From Chloroflexota bacterium (GTDB lineage Bacteria; Chloroflexota; Anaerolineae; Anaerolineales; Anaerolineaceae), in the NCBI GenBank assembly GCA_023406965.1, contig JAEXTI010000143.1:1-13891 (forward strand): a DNA stretch of 13,891 nucleotides. Reading direction: 5' to 3'. Of the stretch, positions 1-6,208 are shown piece after piece. The notes beneath the pieces are model-generated. The model saw nothing but the letters and a program-made list of their open reading frames with translations. It had not been told where the DNA came from and searched no databases. Position numbers and translations under genes: made by a program. The stretch's first letter is position 1. Every line of letters begins with the position of its first letter.

Positions 1-169
1 TGGCGCAGCCCAGGTACACCTCTTCGATCAGGGTTGGGTCGAGCTGGTTGCGTTCCACCAGCGCATCCAGTACTTGGGCGGCCAAATCATCGGGCCGCAC
101 GCGCGCCAATCCGCCGCCCAGAGCACCAATGGGGGTGCGGATAGCATCTACGATGACCACTTCGTTCAT
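1..169 (-). CDS. Thiolase (acetyl-CoA acetyltransferase family), N-terminal fragment
   Basis: Only the first 56 codons are inside the window; the gene continues past base 1. The N-terminus reads MNEVVIVDAIRTPIG, followed by GGGLARVRPDDL and EEVYLGCA. This is the standard start of biosynthetic or degradative thiolases, which condense two acyl-CoAs or cleave 3-ketoacyl-CoA in the cytoplasm. The nucleophilic Cys (normally near residue 90) and the C-terminal His and Cys motifs lie outside the window, so activity cannot be judged and the AtoB, FadA and PhaA types cannot be told apart. The ATG at 169 is supported by a GGAGA Shine-Dalgarno sequence about 7 nt upstream (minus strand, near 177-182). 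The gene diverges from menA, with about 90 bp between the two starts. Confidence 0.88.
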   Translation of the reverse strand, partial: MNEVVIVDAIRTPIGALGGGLARVRPDDLAAQVLDALVERNQLDPTLIEEVYLGCA

Positions 170-199
170 GTGATTTTCTCCAGGGGTGATAGTAATTCG

Positions 200-205
200 A
201 TTGTA
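200..205 (-). promoter_or_regulatory. Possible -10 box for the thiolase gene
   Basis: The minus strand reads TACAAT here, 31 nt before the thiolase ATG, which leaves room for a short leader carrying the GGAGA ribosome site. No convincing -35 hexamer is visible at 16-18 bp, so the call rests on one hexamer and is weak. Confidence 0.3.
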
Positions 206-247
206 CACCGAAAAACGCATCCCTTCCCCAGAATTGCCGCTCTCCGG

Positions 248-260
248 TATACTTCCAGTC
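248..260 (+). promoter_or_regulatory. -10 box of menA, leaderless arrangement
   Basis: TATACT at 248-253 is followed by exactly 7 nt and then the menA ATG at 261. There is no Shine-Dalgarno sequence between them. A -10 element this close to the start codon implies transcription beginning at or within a base or two of the ATG, as in leaderless genes. No clear -35 is visible at the expected distance. Two other genes in this window show the same arrangement, which strengthens the reading. Confidence 0.5.
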
Positions 261-1166
261 ATGAATGCGCCGCTTACCCCACTGCAAATCTGGATGATGG
301 CTGCTCGCCCGCGGACGCTGCCCGCGGCGGTAGCCCCCGTGGTAGTCGGCTCGGCCCTGGCTTTTTACGATGGCGGCTTCCGCCTGGGCCCGGCCCTGGC
401 GGCGGTCTTGGGCGCGCTGCTATTGCAAATTGGGGCGAACTTTACCAACGATGTCTTCGACTACCAGCATGGCGCCGACACCAGCCTGCGCACCGGCCCC
501 ACCCGCGTGACCCAATCGGGGCTGCTTTCACCCCGCCAGGTCAAGGCGGGGATGCTGGTGGTGTTCGGGCTGGCGGCCCTGTGCGGCGTGTACCTGATCT
601 ACGCCGCGGGCTGGCCGGTGGCGGTCATTGGTCTGCTGTCCATCCTGGCGGCGGTGGCTTATACCGGTGGACCGTATCCCCTCGGGTATCACGGGTTGGG
701 CGAGGTGTTTGTTTTTCTCTTTTTTGGTCTGGCAGCGGTGGGCGGAACGTATTTCGTCCACACGCGCATGATCACGGCGGCGGCGCTGGCGGCTTGCATC
801 CCCATCGGCTGCCTGGTGGTGGCCATTTTGGTGGTCAACAACCTGCGCGATGTGCCCACCGATCGAGCCACGGGCAAGCGCACCCTCGCGGTGCGGTTTG
901 GCGAGGCATGGACGCGCAAGGAGTATGTTGCATTGCTGGCGGTGGCTTATTTGAGCGTGTTCTTGCTGGGGTTGTCCAGCCTGCTGCCTATGTGGGTGGC
1001 CTTGAGCTGGCTGTCGCTGCCCCAGGCTATACCTTTGATACGAAGTATCAACCAGGAAGAGGGCCGTGCTCTGAATCGTACGCTGGCCGGCACCGGGCAG
1101 TTGGAGCTTTCTTTCTCGCTGTTGTTTGCACTGGGGCTGGTGATTGCAAAGGTGATCGGCGCGTAA
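261..1166 (+). CDS. menA: 1,4-dihydroxy-2-naphthoate polyprenyltransferase (MenA-type)
   Basis: UbiA-superfamily membrane prenyltransferase, 301 aa from the ATG at 261, the usual MenA length. It transfers a polyprenyl chain from its diphosphate to 1,4-dihydroxy-2-naphthoate, giving demethylmenaquinone at the inner face of the membrane. The first Asp-rich motif is NFTNDVFDYQHGAD (residues 60-73) and the second is NNLRDVPTDRATGKRTLA (193-210); both bind the diphosphate through Mg2+. About eight or nine hydrophobic segments follow the UbiA pattern, ending in ALGLVIAKVIGA. The frame is open back to 186, but the extra 25 residues are unlike MenA, and the ATG at 261 starts the typical MNAPLTPLQIWMMAARPRTL. 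No Shine-Dalgarno sequence precedes it; a -10-like TATACT sits 7 nt upstream. No other men genes are adjacent. A related UbiA enzyme is the main alternative, but the two motifs favour MenA. Confidence 0.9.
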   Translation: MNAPLTPLQIWMMAARPRTLPAAVAPVVVGSALAFYDGGFRLGPALAAVLGALLLQIGANFTNDVFDYQHGADTSLRTGPTRVTQSGLLSPRQVKAGMLVVFGLAALCGVYLIYAAGWPVAVIGLLSILAAVAYTGGPYPLGYHGLGEVFVFLFFGLAAVGGTYFVHTRMITAAALAACIPIGCLVVAILVVNNLRDVPTDRATGKRTLAVRFGEAWTRKEYVALLAVAYLSVFLLGLSSLLPMWVALSWLSLPQAIPLIRSINQEEGRALNRTLAGTGQLELSFSLLFALGLVIAKVIGA

Positions 1167-1193
1167 ATCGCCGCCCACGGTGAATAAGTTTCG

Positions 1194-1326
1194 GTAGGGG
1201 CGAGGCGAGATTCGAGAAGCGTCTCAACCCGGTTATGTAAGCCTCGCCCATCTTTGCCGTTGCCAAACCGGGGCGAGGCTCACAAATCCATTCTCAAATC
1301 CCAACGTAATTTCGCCTCGCCCCTAC
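1194..1326. repeat. Inverted repeat with 56-nt arms
   Basis: The left arm 1194-1249 begins GTAGGGGCGAGGCGA and ends GCCTCGCCC. The right arm 1271-1326, read on the other strand, begins with the same 15 bases and ends with the same 9 bases, with exactly 32 bases between them in both arms. The ends are identical while the 32-base middles have diverged. Each arm is itself a hairpin (GGGCGAGGC paired with GCCTCGCCC). The arrangement resembles the ends of a MITE or a composite REP-like element. Confidence 0.75.
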
Positions 1327-1465
1327 ACAAGAAGATTCGGGTTACCGGGGTAGGGGTGGGTCTATAATGCGGGCTCACGTTGGTTATGATCCGGTGTCCT
1401 TTGCGGGCTCGTTGCTGGGATCTACCCGGAAGACACACCCTGTTGCGCAAAGAACGGCGGGTCTG
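1271..1465 (+). repeat. Direct repeat, copy A (~195 bp)
   Basis: This copy matches copy B (1696-1891) at an offset of 426 bp, changing to 425 bp in the leftmost part because of a single-base gap. Over the ungapped 151 positions 1315-1465 I count 22 mismatches, about 85% identity. Longest shared stretches include ATGCGGGCTCACGTTGGT and GCGCAAAGAACGGCGGGTCT. It contains the right arm of the 56-nt inverted module. Its GGGTGGGTCT (1354-1363) pairs with AGACACACCC (1431-1440) with one mismatch. Confidence 0.85.
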
Positions 1466-1485
1466 GAGGTTGGGTTTACTCCTGA

Positions 1486-1650
1486 TCCGGTAGGTTGGTT
1501 TGAGCGGTTCATCGTGAACCGAAATAACCCGGTCAAAGCAGCGAAAACCGACGATCCAGGTGAATGTCGGATTTCGGGCAGGCATCGGGATGCCTGGTTC
1601 AGCGGACTTGATGTTGGTTTGGGGCGGCAGCCCTCAATCCGACCTACGGA
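1486..1650 (+). other. Cluster of potential hairpins between the repeat copies
   Basis: An outer helix can form from TCCGGTAGGT (1486-1495) with ACCTACGGA (1642-1650), 9 pairs and one bulge. Inside it are CGGTTCA/TGAACCG (1505-1511 with 1515-1521, perfect), GTCGGATT/AATCCGAC (1566-1573 with 1636-1643, perfect) and, nested within that, CAGGCATC/GATGCCTG (1579-1586 with 1589-1596, perfect). The two distal strands overlap by two bases at 1642-1643, so not every pair forms at once. The layout is that of a multibranched RNA or of clustered DNA palindromes. I do not recognise a known RNA family. Confidence 0.45.
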
Positions 1651-1695
1651 CTGAATCTTCCGGACAGCCTATGGCCTTGCCCAATTCCGCCAAGA

Positions 1696-1891
1696 GGTCG
1701 AGGCTACAAGGTATGTCCTCAAATTCTAAGCGTGATCCTGCCTCGACCCTACATCAGAAGATTCGTTTAATCGGGGTAGGGGTGGGTCTTTAATGCGGGC
1801 TCACGTTGGTCATGTTCCCGCGTCTTTTGCGGGTTCGTCGAAATGGCCTACCCGGAAGACCCACCCTGTTGCGCAAAGAACGGCGGGTCTG
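1696..1891 (+). repeat. Direct repeat, copy B (~195 bp)
   Basis: Second copy of the element at 1271-1465. Its left hairpin GGTCGAGGC (1696-1704) pairs with GCCTCGACC (1740-1748). At the pair that is G1273-C1320 in copy A, copy B has T1698-A1746, so both sides changed together and the pairing is kept. The inner stem GGGTGGGTCT (1780-1789) with AGACCCACCC (1857-1866) is perfect here. Unlike copy A, it is followed by a partner for its GGGTCTTTAATGC (1784-1796), namely GCATTAAAGACCC at 1949-1961, beside the stop codon of the neighbouring gene. Confidence 0.85.
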
Positions 1892-1965
1892 CCATTTAGT
1901 TTTCCGCATTCAGCCCGCAAAGATTCGCATGAACCCGGTACCGAGCCGGCATTAAAGACCCGCAG

Positions 1966-3381
1966 CTACAAGGGTTTTTTCTCTAGCGCCATTGCCAGCG
2001 GCACACCTCCGGCGGCGACGAGAATCCCTGCCACCAGGGCAGCCAGCATGAATTCCGGCAGGATGTTCAGCCCCCACAGCACAAACGGGAGAATGAACAA
2101 CAGCATAATCACCGGGATGCCCGCCAGCGGCAGGAGCAGCCCGCGCGCGTTATTGCGAGCCACGCGGATGACGCGCACGATCACGATGACCGCCAGGTAA
2201 ACGCCCAGCACCAACACGCCCAGCATGGTGATGGCGGCGAAGTACCCGGATACAAAATCGGGGTGCGCCATGAACACCGCCAGGGCTACGCCGATCCAGG
2301 CAATAACCACCCAGGCTGTTTGCCAGCGAGTGCGGTCGTGGCGCAGCGTGGCGTTCAGCCACCAGGACACCCCGGCCAGGAAGGCCAGCAAAAACTCGAG
2401 GGACAACAAGCTGACCATCCCCACGATGCCATCTTGACGCAAACCGCCATGACGGTACTCTCCTACCGCCACCCAGGTCTGCTTCCCGTTTGGCTCGATG
2501 AGCAGTATGCCATCTGTGCTCATCGCCAGCAACAAATCTCCGCTCTGCGGCACAAGCATGGCGTCCAAGGGGCCGCGCAGGTAATGGAGGTTGGTAGACT
2601 GGGTCTGGTTGCGGTACATTTGCTCGGCCTGGCTGGGGTCCTTCATCGCCAGGATTTCTTCCCAGCCTCCGGCAGCCGTTTTGCGTTCCACCTTCTCTTG
2701 CATGGTCACCCGGTAAGTCGGGCCGTTGGGAGCAGCCACGTCCAGTACCTCGCCCGATGCGCGCATCTGGCACTGGTCACCGGGTGTCATTTCTGCGTAT
2801 GACCAGGTTCGGCCGCCGTCGCCGCTGCTGTAGTTGTGATAATACCCGCCGTTCACGATAATCTGCGCGCTTTCTTGCGTGAAGCAGACCGCCCCGTAAT
2901 CCGGCGCGGCGGCATCCGCCACCCCTACCAGAAGAACGAACGCTGCCAGGAGCAGCTCCCATCGCAGCCGCAGGGGCTGCATGGCTTGAATCTCATTGCG
3001 GAACCACAGCCAGGCGGGGAGGAGCAGGACGGGCAGCAGGAGCAGGTCGCTGGGGTCGGCCACAGCGCGCAGGCGGCTCCCGCTCAACCCGATCAGCCAG
3101 GCATTGGTCACCGGAGAGAGTTTGAGCAGCAGGTGCCCGGCCAGGGTGAAGCCCAGGGCCAGCCCGCCTGTTAACTTCCAGTGGCGCGGTAAGATCAAGG
3201 CCAGGCCGACGGCAAAGAGCAGCGGCCAGACGACCAGCGCGCCCGCGTCGCTGAGTTTGCCCGTCCACCAGGAGGGGGCGACCGGGCGCAGCAAAAAGTC
3301 GTTGACCAGGATCAAGACCGCCGCCGCCAGACTCAGCGGGTGCGCCAGTAAGTGAATGGCTTTGCGAAGTACAGGTGTCAT
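1966..3381 (-). CDS. Polytopic membrane protein with Asp-box external domain, function unknown
   Basis: 471 aa, not a family I can name. There are about five hydrophobic segments in residues 12-155 (for example 46-64, 70-86, 112-127, 142-158), a soluble stretch at roughly 160-315, then about five more segments (318-342, 355-372, 378-405, 413-436, 440-465). The soluble part holds SGDGGRTW at 186-193, which fits the Asp-box pattern SxDxGxTW of sialidase-like beta-propellers. It also has repeated short strand-like runs such as GDLLLAMSTDGILLIEPNG, so a small propeller-like or sensor domain outside the membrane is plausible. The ATG at 3381 has a strong GGGGAGG ribosome site 5 nt upstream. It lies 23 bp behind the ABC permease stop and is probably the last gene of that operon. 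Whether it works with the transporter is not shown by the sequence. Confidence 0.75.
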   Translation of the reverse strand: MTPVLRKAIHLLAHPLSLAAAVLILVNDFLLRPVAPSWWTGKLSDAGALVVWPLLFAVGLALILPRHWKLTGGLALGFTLAGHLLLKLSPVTNAWLIGLSGSRLRAVADPSDLLLLPVLLLPAWLWFRNEIQAMQPLRLRWELLLAAFVLLVGVADAAAPDYGAVCFTQESAQIIVNGGYYHNYSSGDGGRTWSYAEMTPGDQCQMRASGEVLDVAAPNGPTYRVTMQEKVERKTAAGGWEEILAMKDPSQAEQMYRNQTQSTNLHYLRGPLDAMLVPQSGDLLLAMSTDGILLIEPNGKQTWVAVGEYRHGGLRQDGIVGMVSLLSLEFLLAFLAGVSWWLNATLRHDRTRWQTAWVVIAWIGVALAVFMAHPDFVSGYFAAITMLGVLVLGVYLAVIVIVRVIRVARNNARGLLLPLAGIPVIMLLFILPFVLWGLNILPEFMLAALVAGILVAAGGVPLAMALEKKPL

Positions 3382-3404
3382 CTCAACCTCCCCTGTGTCC
3401 GGGC

Positions 3405-4145
3405 TTAAGGCTGCTGCCAGCGGCAGAAGCGCTTTTCCAACCAGTCCACCACGAAGTACAGGCTCAATCCCAGCAAGCTCATAGCCAGCACCCCGGCATA
3501 CATGGCCGGGTAATTAACCAGCGTGCTGCCTTGTAGATATATATAGTACCCCAACCCAAGGCGGGTGGCAAACAACTCGGCCACGTACAGCACCGCCACA
3601 GCCGTGCCCACTGACTGGCGCAGGGCGGTGAGGATGCCGGGCAGGCTGGCGGGCAGGTAGACAAAGCGAAACAACGCCCGCCGCCCGGCCCCCAGGCTGC
3701 GCACGCTCATGAGCAACTCGGGGCGGATGGTGGCAGCCTGGTCGCGCACCAGCACCAGGATTTGGAAAAACAGGATCAAGAAGATCATCACCACTTTGGG
3801 GGCGTCGCCGATGCCGAAGAACAACACCACCACCGGCAGGAGTACCACTTTGGGGATGGGATAGAGCAGGTAAATGACCGGGGCGAAGATGCGGTCCAGG
3901 CGTTTGCTTTGGCCCAGCAGCAGCCCCGCGGGCCAGGCAGCCATCACCGCCAGGGCCGTACCGGCGGCGACGCGCCCCAGGCTGGCCAGGAAGTTGATCA
4001 CCAGATCGCCGCGGATCAACTCGTCAAAAAACACTCGCGCCACCAGCACCGGCCCCGGCAAGATGATGCGGTTGACCAGCCAGGCTGCAACCTGCCAGAC
4101 CAGCAGCAAACCCACAACGGCGAAAAGCACGTCGCGGCGTTTCAT
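3405..4145 (-). CDS. ABC transporter permease, SsuC/TauC/ThiX-like
   Basis: 246 aa from the ATG at 4145, starting MKRRDVLFAVVGLLLVWQ. It is a binding-protein-dependent inner-membrane permease with about six hydrophobic segments. The cytoplasmic coupling (EAA-type) loop is visible at RSLGAGRRALFRFVYLPASL followed by PGILTALRQSVGTAVAVL, the usual region that docks onto the ATPase. The ATG overlaps the ATPase stop as ATGA (4142-4145), a strong sign of translational coupling, so I prefer it to an in-frame ATG at 4181 that would add 12 unlike residues and overlap more. The subfamily includes importers of sulfonates, taurine, thiamine precursors and riboflavin; the sequence alone does not choose among them. 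Confidence 0.88.
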   Translation of the reverse strand: MKRRDVLFAVVGLLLVWQVAAWLVNRIILPGPVLVARVFFDELIRGDLVINFLASLGRVAAGTALAVMAAWPAGLLLGQSKRLDRIFAPVIYLLYPIPKVVLLPVVVLFFGIGDAPKVVMIFLILFFQILVLVRDQAATIRPELLMSVRSLGAGRRALFRFVYLPASLPGILTALRQSVGTAVAVLYVAELFATRLGLGYYIYLQGSTLVNYPAMYAGVLAMSLLGLSLYFVVDWLEKRFCRWQQP

Positions 4146-4903
4146 AGGGTGGCCTGCAACTTTTGACGCAGCTCGCGGCACATGGCCAGGTATTCGTCAC
4201 TGGAGCGGAAATCGGGCCGGGCTGCGCCGGGGTTATCCACCACCAGCGGGCGGGTATTGGGGCGCTCGCCCAGGACGAGGATTTTCTGTCCCAGCACGGC
4301 AGCTTCTTCGATGGTGTGGGTGACAATGACCAGAGTCAGTGTCTGCTCGGCCCACAGTTCCAGCATCAGGTTTTGCAGCCCTTCGCGGGTGGGAGCGTCC
4401 AACGATGAAAAAGGTTCATCCATCAGCAGCAGGTCCGGCTGCAAGACCAGCGTGCGGGCGATGGCCGCGCGCTGGCGTTGGCCGCCCGAAATGCGCGCCG
4501 GGTAGCGTTCGGCGATCTCGCCCAGCCCTAGCCGGTCCAGCCACGGGTCGACCGGCGCGGGCTTGAATTCGAGCGGCGTGTGAATGTCATCCGGCCCGTA
4601 GAAGCGGCGCACGCGCAAGCCCAGTTCCACGTTTTCGCGCACGGTGGCCCAGGGCAGCAGGCCGTAATCCTGGATGATCAGTCCGGTGTAGGGTCGCGGA
4701 CGGGTGAGGGTTTTGCCTTCCACCAGGATGCGCCCCGCGCCGGGTTGGGCCAGCCCGGCCAGCAACGAGAGCAGGGTGCTCTTTCCGCAGCCCGACTGCC
4801 CCAGCACGGCCCAGGCTTCTCCGGATTGGACGGTCCAATCGAAACCGGAGAAGATGGGGGCGCTGTGCCCGTAAGCGAAGGTCAGGTTCTCAACCTGGAT
4901 CAT
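4142..4903 (-). CDS. ABC transporter ATP-binding protein, SsuB/TauB-like
   Basis: 253 aa with every motif of an active ABC ATPase: Walker A GQSGCGKST (35-43), Q-loop Gln78, signature SGGQRQR (139-145), Walker B LLLMDEP (158-164), D-loop SSLD (166-169) and switch His196 in VTHTIEEA. The Q-loop context QDYGLLPWATVRENV is typical of the sulfonate/nitrate/taurine importer group. The protein energises the permease encoded immediately downstream at the cytoplasmic face. The ATG at 4903 lies 21 bp after the stop of the substrate-binding protein gene, with an AGGA-like site in GGAGTGCATCCT-type context upstream on the minus strand being unclear. The C-terminus overlaps the permease start by 4 bp. Confidence 0.93.
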   Translation of the reverse strand: MIQVENLTFAYGHSAPIFSGFDWTVQSGEAWAVLGQSGCGKSTLLSLLAGLAQPGAGRILVEGKTLTRPRPYTGLIIQDYGLLPWATVRENVELGLRVRRFYGPDDIHTPLEFKPAPVDPWLDRLGLGEIAERYPARISGGQRQRAAIARTLVLQPDLLLMDEPFSSLDAPTREGLQNLMLELWAEQTLTLVIVTHTIEEAAVLGQKILVLGERPNTRPLVVDNPGAARPDFRSSDEYLAMCRELRQKLQATL

Positions 4904-4924
4904 GCCGCGTTTGAGGAGTGCATC

Positions 4925-5878
4925 CTAGGGTAGAAGGCCGGCGTTGACGCAGTCCGCGTATTGAACGTCCACGGTTAGCAAACCTTTCTCCTGGGCCCAG
5001 GCCAGCGCGTCGGCAAACTGTGCTTCGCTGGGCACGCCCGCAGTGATGAACTGGGGCACGTCAAAGCTCTCAGCCAGGGGCGGAGGCAGCAGCTTCTGCT
5101 CGATCATCAAGGGGCGGTATTGGTTGCCGTTCTGATTAATCAAAGCCACGGCTTCTTCGATGGCCTTGAGGAAGCCCTTCACGGCTTGCGGGTTTTCATC
5201 GATGATGGCTTTGCGGAACGAGTACACGCTGAAGCTGTATTCGGGATGGGTGGTATCGTCGAGGATGTCGGCGGCGCCTTGCTGCATTTGCAATGAAGCC
5301 AGCGGGTCGGGCAGCGTGGCGGCTTGCAACTGCCCGTTGCCCAACAGGGCCACCCGGTCGGTGATGCTGGGAACTGAGACAGTTTGAATCTCGCCCGGGG
5401 CAAATCCTTCGGCTTGCAGCAAGCGATCGGTCAGGTAAGCGATGACCGTGCCGTCTGAAACGCCGATGGGCACGCCTTTCAGATCTGCCAACGAAGCGAT
5501 GCCGCTGTCTTTGCCGGCCAGAATGCGGAAGAGGGGCGAGCCGCTGGTGGCGGCGCGAGCATAGCGCACCGCTTGTACGGTGGGAGTTTCCTTGTTAAAG
5601 AACATGACCGAGACGATCTCGTTGATCATCCCGTCGGCTTCTCCGGCGGCGATGAGCTGGTCGCGCTCGGGACCCGAAGCCACCGGGATCAGTTCTACCT
5701 GCACGCCGTTCTTTTCAAACAGGCCTTCCTGCTGGGCCACATACAGGGGCATGGTATCCAGTACTGGAATTACCGCGATTTTGAGCAGCAGGATTTGTTG
5801 TGTTTTGGGCGCGCAACCGGTAATGAACGCGGCGATGATCCCTGTCAGCGCAATGATTGAAAACAATCGATATTTCAT
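4925..5878 (-). CDS. ABC substrate-binding lipoprotein, NMT1/SsuA-like
   Basis: 317 aa. A signal peptide MKYRLFSIIALTGIIAAFIT ends in the lipobox ITGC, giving a lipid-anchored protein at Cys22. The mature part follows the type II periplasmic-binding-protein pattern of the NMT1/THI5/SsuA superfamily: KIAVIPVLDTMPLYVAQQEG, then LFEKNGVQVELIPVASG, ADGMINE and GVPIGVSDGTVIAYLTD. It would catch the solute outside and deliver it to the permease. Ligands of this superfamily are diverse (sulfonates, pyrimidine precursors of thiamine, nitrate, riboflavin), so the ligand is open. It is the first gene of the operon, with a GAGGTG ribosome site about 7 nt before the ATG and a TATAAT promoter about 120 bp upstream. 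Confidence 0.87.
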   Translation of the reverse strand: MKYRLFSIIALTGIIAAFITGCAPKTQQILLLKIAVIPVLDTMPLYVAQQEGLFEKNGVQVELIPVASGPERDQLIAAGEADGMINEIVSVMFFNKETPTVQAVRYARAATSGSPLFRILAGKDSGIASLADLKGVPIGVSDGTVIAYLTDRLLQAEGFAPGEIQTVSVPSITDRVALLGNGQLQAATLPDPLASLQMQQGAADILDDTTHPEYSFSVYSFRKAIIDENPQAVKGFLKAIEEAVALINQNGNQYRPLMIEQKLLPPPLAESFDVPQFITAGVPSEAQFADALAWAQEKGLLTVDVQYADCVNAGLLP

Positions 5879-5945
5879 GGTCGGTCACCTCTACTCATCA
5901 GACATAATTCTGGTTCATTGGGAATCGGCGTAGTGAAATCCTTCT

Positions 5946-5992
5946 ACCACGGCAATTCCAAAGAGCCATGATTCTCGGGGGATTTCCGTGGT
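5946..5992 (-). promoter_or_regulatory. Hairpin in the leader of the ABC transporter mRNA
   Basis: ACCACGGCAATT (5946-5957) can pair with ATTTCCGTGGT (5982-5992): seven pairs, one mismatch, then three more. It lies just after the predicted start of transcription on the minus strand, in a leader of about 110 nt that ends at the GAGGTG ribosome site. I do not recognise a known riboswitch consensus. The long structured leader still makes post-initiation control of the transporter plausible. Confidence 0.35.
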
Positions 5993-5996
5993 TACG

Positions 5997-6025
5997 ATTA
6001 TAACTTGATCCACTTTACCTAACAA
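5997..6025 (-). promoter_or_regulatory. Promoter of the ABC transporter operon
   Basis: On the minus strand TTGTTA (6020-6025) and TATAAT (5997-6002) are separated by exactly 17 bp. The -10 is a perfect sigma70 consensus and the -35 matches at four of six positions. Transcription would start near 5990, giving a leader of about 110 nt before the substrate-binding protein gene. Confidence 0.65.
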
Positions 6026-6071
6026 TTACTTTACAACCACCGTATTCGGCTCGTTGCCCACCCTTCTCAGC

Positions 6072-6100
6072 TTGACACGCAAGTGCCCCTGTGTTAAATT
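6072..6100 (+). promoter_or_regulatory. Promoter of the roadblock-V4R operon
   Basis: A perfect TTGACA (6072-6077) is followed by 17 bp and TAAATT (6095-6100). The TGT at 6092-6094 supplies an extended -10. Transcription would start near 6107, so the leader is about 100 nt. The leader carries GTAGGAGA (6102-6109), placed 8 nt before a tiny frame ATG CTA ATT TAG (6118-6129), and a CGGG/CCCG hairpin (6182-6193) just before the ribosome site of the first real gene. Confidence 0.65.
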
Positions 6101-6208
6101 TGTAGGAGACAATTATTATGCTAATTTAGCGGGCCATCGTTAAAACTAGAGCCCATGTTTTGGGGGCGAAAGATTGGCCTGCGGGAATCCCCGAAAAGGA
6201 GTGCCACC

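Larger units (their letters stand above)
1167..1965. other. Gene-free region with repeats and nested palindromes
   Basis: Roughly 800 bp between the menA stop and the stop of the minus-strand membrane protein gene. Open frames here (for example from 1367 and 1793) have no ribosome site and no family resemblance, and they simply follow a repeated sequence. The region contains a 56-bp module in inverted orientation (1194-1249 and 1271-1326), a ~195-bp direct repeat (1271-1465 and 1696-1891), a middle spacer with several perfect hairpins (1486-1650), and a 13-bp inverted repeat (1784-1796 and 1949-1961). No transposase is present. It looks like a non-autonomous interspersed element or a structured non-coding RNA locus. 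Which of these it is cannot be settled from one locus. Confidence 0.75.

Noticed and set aside
74..1183. 369-aa plus-strand frame overlapping menA
   Set aside because: Low-complexity Gly/Arg/Pro product in another frame of menA; no motif and no start signal.
1367..1654. 95-aa frame starting MRAHVG in repeat copy A, with a similar N-terminus in the frame at 1793-2200
   Set aside because: The 33 shared residues come from the repeated DNA. Most differences between the copies change the amino acid (about 7 of 11 codon differences), there is no ribosome site, and the frame at 1793 runs antisense into the membrane protein gene.
1194..1965. CRISPR array or tandem repeat array
   Set aside because: Only two long diverged copies with a single ~230-bp spacer; no short regular repeats and no cas genes.
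4181..4181. Upstream ATG for the ABC permease
   Set aside because: It would overlap the ATPase gene by 40 bp and add 12 unlike residues; the ATG at 4145 forms a standard ATGA overlap.
5879..5920. CTGATGAG on the minus strand, resembling the hammerhead ribozyme core
   Set aside because: No complementary stem II follows, and the later GAAA lies inside the coding start. The resemblance is a short chance match.
6155..6157. ATG start for the roadblock gene
   Set aside because: The AAAAGGAG ribosome site lies downstream of it and 7 nt before the TTG at 6209, where family similarity also begins.
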